Part shown: positions 58,168-64,000 of the stretch, in pieces
How positions within the stretch are numbered: position 1 is the first letter of the stretch
How the letters are laid out: each line of letters opens with the position of its first letter
NCBI RefSeq assembly: GCF_011947265.1
Contig: NZ_JAATHD010000011.1
Coordinates: forward strand, 1 to 64,000
Length of the DNA stretch: 64,000 nt
Source: Paenibacillus sp. HB172176
GTDB taxonomy: Bacteria; Bacillota; Bacilli; Paenibacillales; Paenibacillaceae
Direction: 5' to 3'
Notes under the pieces: model-generated
Told to the model about the DNA's origin: nothing
The model's input: only the letters and a program-made list of their open reading frames with translations
The model's database searches: none
Program-made: the position numbers and the translations under genes

Positions 58168-59706
58168 ATGACAAGCGACCAGATATCGCAGTTTGAGAAG
58201 AAGATGATTGTTCGGAACATTGAACGCCGGGATTTCCCCGCCATTATCAAGCTTCAAAATATTTGTTTTCCCAACATGGACCCATGGAAGTTCGATCAGC
58301 TCGAAAGTCATTTGAAGCTGTTCCCGGAAGGACAAATCTGCATCGAGCTCGATGGCGAGATCATCGGCTCCTGCTCGAGCCTGATTGTGAATTTCGAAGA
58401 TTATCTGGAGCAGCATACCTACTCCGAAATTACAGACGACGGCTATATTCGCAATCATAATCCGCGCGGCGAGAATCTGTACGGCATGGAGGTTATGGTG
58501 CATCCCGAATACCGCAGAATGAAGATTGGGCGCAGGCTCTATGAGGCGCGCAAGCTTCTTGCGGAGCAAATGAATTTGAAGAGCATAATTGTCGGCGGCC
58601 GACTTCCCGGTTATCATTCCTATAGCGACAAGATGTCTCCTCGCGCGTACGCGGAGGAAGTGCTTCAGCAGAATATATACGATCCCGTGCTGACGTTCCA
58701 GATGATGAACGGCTTCACGCTCAAGCGAATCATTACGAATTATTTGCCGGATGATCAGGATTCGATGCATTATGCGGCGCTCTTGGAATGGAACAATATC
58801 GATTACAAGCCCAGCATTAGCAAAATTCATTACAAGCTCTCCTTCCCCGTACGTATCTGCGTGGTGCAATATATGATGAAGAAGATCGACTCCTTCGATG
58901 AATTTGCGACGCAATGCGAGCATTATGTCGATGTGGCTTCGGATTACAAATCGGATTTCGCCGTGTTCCCGGAAAACTTCACGATGCAGCTGCTCTCGTT
59001 CCTCGACGAGCGCTCGCCCAGTCTTGCGGTGCGCAAGCTCAGCACGTTCACGGAAGCGTATATGGAGCTGTTCTCGGATCTCGCGGTGAAGTACAATGTC
59101 AATATTATCGGCGGCTCGCATTTCATGGAGATCAACAACCGCATGTACAGCGTGGCGCATCTATTCCGCCGCGACGGCTCCATCGCGCAGCAATACAAGC
59201 TGCATATCTCGCCGAACGAGCGGAAATGGTGGGGCATCAACGGAGGCAACACGCTCGAAGTCTTCGAAACGGATTGCGGCAAAATATCGATTCAGCTCAG
59301 CGGAGATATCGAATATCCCGAAATTTCTCGCATGGTGGCGCAGGAGGGCGCGCAGATTCTATTCGTCCCGTTCTGCGCCGAGGATAGACAAACCTTCCTT
59401 CGCGTGAAATACTGCGCTCAGGCAAGGGCAATCGAGAACCAGATATATACCGTTACAGCCGGCACGGTCGGAAATCTGACGCATGTCGATAACGTTGATA
59501 TTCAGTACGCCCAATCCGGCATCTATACGCCCGCTGATCCACTGTTCCCGCGTGACGGCATTGCAGGCGAATGCAGCGAAAATACGGAGACGGTCATCAT
59601 GGCGGAGGTTGATATCGAGACGCTTCAGCGTTATCGGAAATCCGGCGAGGTGCTTAATTTCCGCGATCGGCGGACGGATATTTACCAAATATCCACAAAA
59701 CGTTAA
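58168..59706 (+). CDS. GNAT-nitrilase fusion, YhcX-like, with catalytic Cys replaced
   Basis: A 512-residue protein: GNAT domain (about 1-215; VMVHPEYRRMKIGRRLYEARK is the acetyl-CoA site) fused to a carbon-nitrogen hydrolase domain (about 225-500). Nitrilase triad positions are Glu269 (VFPENF), Lys344 (QQYKLHISP) and, 34 residues later, Ser378 in QLSGDIEYPE, where family members have Cys (ICYDxEFPE). The architecture matches B. subtilis YhcX. The Ser suggests lost or altered amidase activity. ATG 58168, with GAGGGA at seven bases, is preferred to ATG 58147. Confidence 0.85.
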   Translation: MTSDQISQFEKKMIVRNIERRDFPAIIKLQNICFPNMDPWKFDQLESHLKLFPEGQICIELDGEIIGSCSSLIVNFEDYLEQHTYSEITDDGYIRNHNPRGENLYGMEVMVHPEYRRMKIGRRLYEARKLLAEQMNLKSIIVGGRLPGYHSYSDKMSPRAYAEEVLQQNIYDPVLTFQMMNGFTLKRIITNYLPDDQDSMHYAALLEWNNIDYKPSISKIHYKLSFPVRICVVQYMMKKIDSFDEFATQCEHYVDVASDYKSDFAVFPENFTMQLLSFLDERSPSLAVRKLSTFTEAYMELFSDLAVKYNVNIIGGSHFMEINNRMYSVAHLFRRDGSIAQQYKLHISPNERKWWGINGGNTLEVFETDCGKISIQLSGDIEYPEISRMVAQEGAQILFVPFCAEDRQTFLRVKYCAQARAIENQIYTVTAGTVGNLTHVDNVDIQYAQSGIYTPADPLFPRDGIAGECSENTETVIMAEVDIETLQRYRKSGEVLNFRDRRTDIYQISTKR

Positions 59707-59780
59707 TATGGGGATTACGTTGTTCCTCCATACTACAGTCAATGCACTTAATACATTGATTGGTATGGAGGGATTTTATT

Positions 59781-61493
59781 TTGAAGAAGAAGATGCTGAA
59801 TACCGCTCTTGCAAGCTGCCTTTCCTTATCTGTGCTTTCCTCGACGGCAATGGCCGCGGAGGATGCGGCTCCCGCAAACGAGGCGCCTTCCAAAAATCTG
59901 ATCGTTCTTATCGGCGACGGAATGGGCCCTGCGCAAGTAACGGCAGCCCGCGATTATCTTATGTACAACAAGGGCATCGATCATCTGACGCTGGATGATT
60001 ATTATGTGGGACAAGCGACCACCTATGCGGATCGCGGAGAAGACGGCGGCACAGTCGTATCCGGAGCGGTAACGGATTCGGCATCGGCGGGAACGGCCTT
60101 CGCGACAGGCAACAAAACGTATAACGCGGCAATCTCGATTTCGAATGAGGATATCGCCAAGCCATACGCTTCAACAATTGAAGCGGCCGAGATGGCTGGC
60201 AAAGCGACGGGGCTCGTGACGACGGCCAGAATCACGCACGCGACGCCGGCCGTGTTCGCGTCTCATGTGAGAAGCCGCGATAACGAGGTGGCGATTGCAT
60301 CGCAATATCTCGATAGCGGCGTGGATGTACTGTTCGGCGGCGGCAGCGCTTATTTCCTGGGAAAAGACGAGAAGGGCAAACGCCCAGACGGCAGCATTAT
60401 CGGCGACTTCGAGGCAAAGGGCTACAACTACGTAAGTGACGCGGCAAGCCTTAATGCGCTGCCTGCCGACAGCGGCATGGCGCTTGGTTTGTTCGGAAGC
60501 TCGCATGTGGCTTATACGCCAGATCGCACGGAAGACATCCCTTCGCTTGCCGACATGACGTCGAAGGCGATCGAGCTGCTGTCGCAGGATGAGGACGGCT
60601 TCGCGATGATGATCGAGGGCGGACGCATCGACCATGCCTCGCATGCGAACGATTTCCCTACAACTGTTCAAGAAATGCTGGATTTCGATGCGGCTGTGAA
60701 AGTGGCTATGGATTTCGCGAAGAAGGACGGCAACACTTCGGTTGTGATTACCGCTGACCATGAGACAGGCGGACTGTCGCTTGCCATCGATAATATTTAT
60801 GAACTGAATGTGGATCTGTGGGACAAGCAGCTGCATTCCTCCGAATCAATCGCAAGCTCGTTGAAGGATGCTGAAACGATTGCCGATGTGAAGAAGATCG
60901 TTGCGGCGAACACTTGGATTAAAGATTTGACGGATGAAGAAGCTGAGCGTATTCTAGCAGGCGACGGTTCCTCCTATGGCCGCGAGGGCGGTTATAACGA
61001 GGTTGTGAGCTCGCGACTCTTGGTCGGTTGGAGCGGACACGGGCACACAGCTGTTGACGTGGGCGTATGGGCTTACGGCCCGATTGCCGATAAGGTGAAA
61101 GGGCAAATCGACAATACGCAAATCGCGAAAACATCTGCGGAAGTTATCGGAGTCGACCTGGATGCCGCGTCGGCTATGATGCAAGCGAAGTATATGTATC
61201 CGAAATTCAAGCAAACCAGAGACAATGAAATCATGTTCCCGGCCAAGGCGCTTGCAGAGAGTCTGGGCGGCAGCGTGGAGTGGAACAGCGGCACGCGCAC
61301 GGCAGTTATTTCCTATAATGGCGCTGAGCTGAGCGTTCAACTGGATAATGGCGTGGTGCTGATTAACGGAACTGATTCCGGTTTGCACAGCGATATCGAC
61401 AACGGCAAGCTGTATCTGACGCTTGACGCTTTCAACCAATTGACAGGCATGAGCATGACTTGGGATTCCTTGTCGGAGCGAATCGTGAAGTAA
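59781..61493 (+). CDS. Secreted alkaline phosphatase with stalk-type C-terminal domain
   Basis: A 570-residue exported alkaline phosphatase that releases phosphate from phosphomonoesters outside the cell. The signal peptide ends in STAMAA (residue ~26). Active site: metal Asp in IGDGMGPAQ, nucleophile Ser100 in VTDSASAGTA, metal site ITADHETGGL, and WSGHGHTAVDVGVWA. A copper-amine-oxidase-N-like stalk domain follows (about 475-570; FPAKALAESLGGSVEWNSGTRTAVIS), thought to bind wall or glycan. TTG 59781, preceded by GGAGGGA, fits best; the longer start at 59760 would precede it. Phosphate control is likely, but no clear Pho box is seen. Confidence 0.93.
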   Translation: MKKKMLNTALASCLSLSVLSSTAMAAEDAAPANEAPSKNLIVLIGDGMGPAQVTAARDYLMYNKGIDHLTLDDYYVGQATTYADRGEDGGTVVSGAVTDSASAGTAFATGNKTYNAAISISNEDIAKPYASTIEAAEMAGKATGLVTTARITHATPAVFASHVRSRDNEVAIASQYLDSGVDVLFGGGSAYFLGKDEKGKRPDGSIIGDFEAKGYNYVSDAASLNALPADSGMALGLFGSSHVAYTPDRTEDIPSLADMTSKAIELLSQDEDGFAMMIEGGRIDHASHANDFPTTVQEMLDFDAAVKVAMDFAKKDGNTSVVITADHETGGLSLAIDNIYELNVDLWDKQLHSSESIASSLKDAETIADVKKIVAANTWIKDLTDEEAERILAGDGSSYGREGGYNEVVSSRLLVGWSGHGHTAVDVGVWAYGPIADKVKGQIDNTQIAKTSAEVIGVDLDAASAMMQAKYMYPKFKQTRDNEIMFPAKALAESLGGSVEWNSGTRTAVISYNGAELSVQLDNGVVLINGTDSGLHSDIDNGKLYLTLDAFNQLTGMSMTWDSLSERIVK

Positions 61494-61553
61494 TGCCGAT
61501 TAAGGCAGCGAGTGCTTTGCAGGAATGACTAGCATGGAAATTGTGGAAGGGAT

Positions 61554-61590
61554 ACGGACAGGGGCGGCAGTTGCTCTCCTGTCCGTTTTG
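61554..61590 (+). terminator. Rho-independent terminator after alkaline phosphatase
   Basis: ACGGACAGG (61554-61562) and CCTGTCCGT (61578-61586) form a perfect 9-bp stem with a 15-base loop, and TTTTG follows. It separates alkaline phosphatase from the ABC exporter genes. Confidence 0.85.
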
Positions 61591-61636
61591 CTGAATGTGC
61601 TCTTCAATATGCTTTTTGCTTGAAAGGAGAAGAATT

Positions 61637-62368
61637 ATGGGGGAAATCATCCGACTTCGCTCGCTTATGAAGTCCTATCGTCTGCAGGGGCGAGGGGTAC
61701 CTATCATCGACGTGGAGGATTGGACGTTCGATGAAGGCAGGCAAGCAGCTATAATCGGTCCAAGCGGCAGCGGTAAGAGCACGTTGCTGCATTTGCTAGG
61801 TGGCGTAATTGCCGCCGACGATGGGGAGATTGAAGTGGCGGGGCAACCGGTAAGGGGTATGAAGGAACGGGAAAGAGACGCGTTCCGAGCGCGTAATATC
61901 GGCTATGTATTTCAAGATTTTTATTTGATCCCATCCCTGACCGTGAAGCAAAATATCGAGCTTGCTCTGACTAGAAGGATGACTAAAGGGGAGAGGAATG
62001 CGCTGTTGCGGGAATGGTTCGCCAGAGTCGGCCTCGCAGATCGTATGAATCAGCTGCCTTCCCAGCTCTCCAGAGGACAACAGCAGCGGGTGGCCATCAT
62101 TCGGGCGCTTATTAACGAGCCGAAGCTGGTTCTTGCTGACGAACCGACGGGAAGCCTCGATTGGGAGACCGCTTCCTCCATCATGAACTTGCTGATTCAA
62201 GTATGTGCGGAGAAGAGGTCGACCCTTGTCGCGGTTACGCATGATCTTCATTTGGCGGAGTTGTTCGAATCCATCATTCACATTGGCGATATCAATCGAT
62301 GTCTTGCAAGCTCGCGCTCGCGGGAGCATAGCGATTTCTTTGCATCGCTGAGAGGGGCAGAGGCATGA
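61637..62368 (+). CDS. MacB/LolD-type ABC transporter ATP-binding protein
   Basis: A 243-residue ATPase: Walker [10 protein letters not shown] (residues 41-49), Q-loop [12 protein letters not shown], signature LSRGQ (144-148), Walker [14 protein letters not shown]-loop VTHD. It energises the FtsX-type permease encoded next, with which it overlaps (ATGA). Such pairs in Gram-positives act in export, peptide resistance or lipoprotein-linked mechanotransmission rather than in import. AAAGGAG precedes ATG 61637. Confidence 0.93.
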   Translation: MGEIIRLRSLMKSYRLQGRGVPIIDVEDWTFDEGRQAAIIGPSGSGKSTLLHLLGGVIAADDGEIEVAGQPVRGMKERERDAFRARNIGYVFQDFYLIPSLTVKQNIELALTRRMTKGERNALLREWFARVGLADRMNQLPSQLSRGQQQRVAIIRALINEPKLVLADEPTGSLDWETASSIMNLLIQVCAEKRSTLVAVTHDLHLAELFESIIHIGDINRCLASSRSREHSDFFASLRGAEA

Positions 62369-63573
62369 ACGCGCTTCATTATGTGTGGAGAAGCATGAGA
62401 CATCGTTATCTATTGTCGCTGCTGACTATATTCGCGGTCATGGTCACGGTCGCTTTGTTCGCGTTGCTGCTCATGAGTCAGGCAGGAGTAGAGCAGAGCG
62501 CCGAGAAGGGCTATGGCCCATTCGATCTTGTTGTCGGCGCGGATGGAAGCGATACGCAGCTTGTGCTCAGCACATTCTATCGGGTAGGCGCTCCTGTCGA
62601 CAACATTCCGCTGAGCGTCTTGGAGGATGCCAAGAACAGCTCTGAGGCCCAAGCGGCATTCGGCGTGACAATGGGAGACAATCATGACGGCTATCGGATT
62701 ATCGGCGTCGATGCGGCTTATTTTCCGACCCGATACGAGAATCGCAAGCTGTCCCAAGGAAGGCTGTATTCGCAGCTTGGGGAAGTTACAGTAGGGTATT
62801 CCGTCGCGAAAGCGTTGCATCTGAAGGTCGGCGACACGTTTGCAGGAGCTCACGGACTTGTAGAGCATGGAGTGGAATCCTTCGACGAAGGGGAGGAAGA
62901 GGGTCATGACGAGCATGCCAGCTTCAGCTACCGGGTTGTAGGCATTCTGCCGAAGCTGAATACGCCGGATGACCGAGGCATCTTCACCACGATGGAGTAT
63001 GCCTGGGCTGTGCATCCCGATGCGGATGAGCATAAGGAAGTCACTGCGATCCTAATTAAACCTCGTTCGTTAATGGGAGCCCAGACGATGAAGCTGAAAT
63101 ATGACGCCATCGACCATGTTCAAGCGGTCTATTCCAGCAAAGCGATTGCCGATGTGCTGAATATGGTCGACAGCGGATCGCAATTACTATCGATTGTGAT
63201 GCTCGTCTGTATGCTGCTATCGGCCGTGACTTTGCTGCTCGCGCTCATCGCATCTATTCAAGAGAAGCAACGGGAAGTTGGACTGCTGCGATTGATTGGC
63301 AAATCGAGAATGTACATTATGTCGAGTCTCGTTGGAGAAGGGCTTATGCTTACTGCCTTAGGCGTCGTGTTCGGACTGCTGCTCGGCCATCTGCTCGCCG
63401 CGCTGTTCAGCGATGCGGTCTTCGCGCAAACGGGCGTCTTGCTGCAAGCCTGGAATTGGGCGGACGGCGAGACCCTGTTAGTGCTTGCCGCGCTCCTCGT
63501 CGGAGCCGTCGCGTCGCTTGGTCCTTCTTTGAAAGTATACCAGTCAGATGCGTTAACGCTGTTCAAAGCTTAA
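62365..63573 (+). CDS. FtsX/MacB-type ABC transporter permease
   Basis: A 402-residue permease with one N-terminal transmembrane helix (YLLSLLTIFAVMVTVALFALLLM), a large extracellular domain (about 45-265, with an acidic/His-rich stretch FDEGEEEGHDEHASF) and three C-terminal helices (FtsX domain; LLSIVMLVCMLLSAVTLLLALIAS onward). It forms a dimer with the coupled ATPase. The His/Glu-rich loop could bind metal ions. A lipoprotein gene follows after 18 bases. Confidence 0.92.
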   Translation: MNALHYVWRSMRHRYLLSLLTIFAVMVTVALFALLLMSQAGVEQSAEKGYGPFDLVVGADGSDTQLVLSTFYRVGAPVDNIPLSVLEDAKNSSEAQAAFGVTMGDNHDGYRIIGVDAAYFPTRYENRKLSQGRLYSQLGEVTVGYSVAKALHLKVGDTFAGAHGLVEHGVESFDEGEEEGHDEHASFSYRVVGILPKLNTPDDRGIFTTMEYAWAVHPDADEHKEVTAILIKPRSLMGAQTMKLKYDAIDHVQAVYSSKAIADVLNMVDSGSQLLSIVMLVCMLLSAVTLLLALIASIQEKQREVGLLRLIGKSRMYIMSSLVGEGLMLTALGVVFGLLLGHLLAALFSDAVFAQTGVLLQAWNWADGETLLVLAALLVGAVASLGPSLKVYQSDALTLFKA

Positions 63574-63591
63574 GAGAGGAGGAATAGAGAC

Positions 63592-64000
63592 ATGACTGGC
63601 AAATCGAGAATGTTCAAGAGAATGATTATACTGGCTGTGGCCGCTTCTATTATGGCGGCATCAGGATGCGGCAAGCAGCAGGATGGGGAGGAAGCGGGCA
63701 CTTTCATTGATGCTTTGGGTGAGAAGGCGGTCGCTGGGGGCGTGACGAAGCAAGCCGAGATTGGTGATGAGGCGATGGTGCTTGATTCGGAGCCCCAGAT
63801 GAATGCCAGAGCGTCAGCGAGCTCGACTGCGGAGGCGCATGCTGTCCCTTCATTGTCGCCGAATGAAGAGGCGACACCGACATCTGAGTCGCCAGCGACG
63901 TCGACTGCGGAAGCGCAATCGACAACTGCAGCGTCGACATCGTCAACTACGGAGGCGCAATCGACAACTGCTGAATCGGCATCGTCGCCTGCCGTGTCGC
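63592..64000 (+). CDS. Lipoprotein with low-complexity Ser/Thr/Ala/Glu linker (partial)
   Basis: The frame from ATG 63592 (AGAGAGGAGG upstream) stays open to the window end. A signal peptide with lipobox AASGCGK places a lipid-anchored Cys near residue 26. From about residue 65 the sequence becomes a low-complexity linker of Ser, Thr, Ala, Glu and Pro with partial repeats (STAEAQSTTA, TTEAQSTTA). The functional domain lies beyond the window. It is probably co-transcribed with the exporter, which may act on it or with it. Confidence 0.75.
   Translation, partial: MTGKSRMFKRMIILAVAASIMAASGCGKQQDGEEAGTFIDALGEKAVAGGVTKQAEIGDEAMVLDSEPQMNARASASSTAEAHAVPSLSPNEEATPTSESPATSTAEAQSTTAASTSSTTEAQSTTAESASSPAVS

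Noticed and set aside
63297..63613. Seventeen identical bases in the permease (63297) and lipoprotein (63597) genes, exactly 300 bases apart
   Set aside because: Both encode GKSRM in frame, but the identity does not extend on either side and no duplication border is seen; chance or a very short copy event.
1..64000. tRNA or rRNA genes
   Set aside because: No TpsiC-arm-like GGTTCGAATCC pattern with a matching acceptor stem and no rRNA-like stretch was found by eye; a tRNAscan run would settle it.

Overview
The window looks like chromosomal DNA of an endospore-forming, low-to-mid-GC Firmicute of the Paenibacillus/Cohnella type. The evidence is a GerA/GerB/GerC-type spore germination operon, AraC-type response regulators paired with large His_kinase-family sensor kinases beside CUT1-like sugar ABC cassettes that carry no ATPase gene, S-layer homology (SLH) domains, Bacillus-type ribosome binding sites, and many small GNAT and DinB genes. 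This placement is inferred from gene content, not from a marker gene.

Layout. 0-4 kb: an AT-rich stretch with a nucleotidyltransferase, a PP2C-like phosphatase, a HAD hydrolase, two unknown proteins and signal peptidase I. 4-13 kb: sugar system 1, a response regulator and sensor kinase (minus strand) divergent from a solute-binding lipoprotein, two permeases, a 246-bp repeat element and a NodB-like deacetylase. 13-19.2 kb: a broken SLH gene, then a 1485-residue secreted protein with four lectin/lyase-like units, a cohesin, a FIVAR and a dockerin-like tail, followed by a cohesin-SLH surface anchor. 19.2-24.8 kb: one decayed minus-strand gene, then small metabolic and stress genes including a metallophosphatase pseudogene. 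24.8-46.2 kb: sugar system 2, with a DUF4091 enzyme, a second deacetylase and a GNAT-like acyltransferase; a second regulator/kinase pair; and a long divergent operon (binding protein, two permeases, oxidoreductase, tandem esterase, two sulfatases, NagA, alanine dehydrogenase, alanine racemase). 46.2-53.9 kb: a repeat cluster, another oxidoreductase, then an AT-rich run of small membrane proteins and lipoproteins, several frameshifted, with a histidine phosphatase and two GNATs. 54-58 kb: germination operon headed by a tiny two-helix membrane protein. 58-64 kb: a GNAT-nitrilase fusion, secreted alkaline phosphatase, and a MacB-type ABC exporter with a lipoprotein cut by the window end.

How the parts fit. 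Systems 1 and 2 are paralogous cassettes: kinase, regulator, binding protein, both permeases and deacetylase all have a counterpart. In both divergent promoters I find the same 27-bp block of AACC repeats at 10-bp steps, at almost the same distance from the binding-protein start. Sulfatases, NagA and esterase suggest that system 2 handles a sulfated, N-acetylhexosamine-containing glycan. The cohesin/dockerin/SLH pair would keep a glycan-binding or glycan-cleaving protein on the cell surface. These functional readings are inference; the substrate cannot be read from the sequence.
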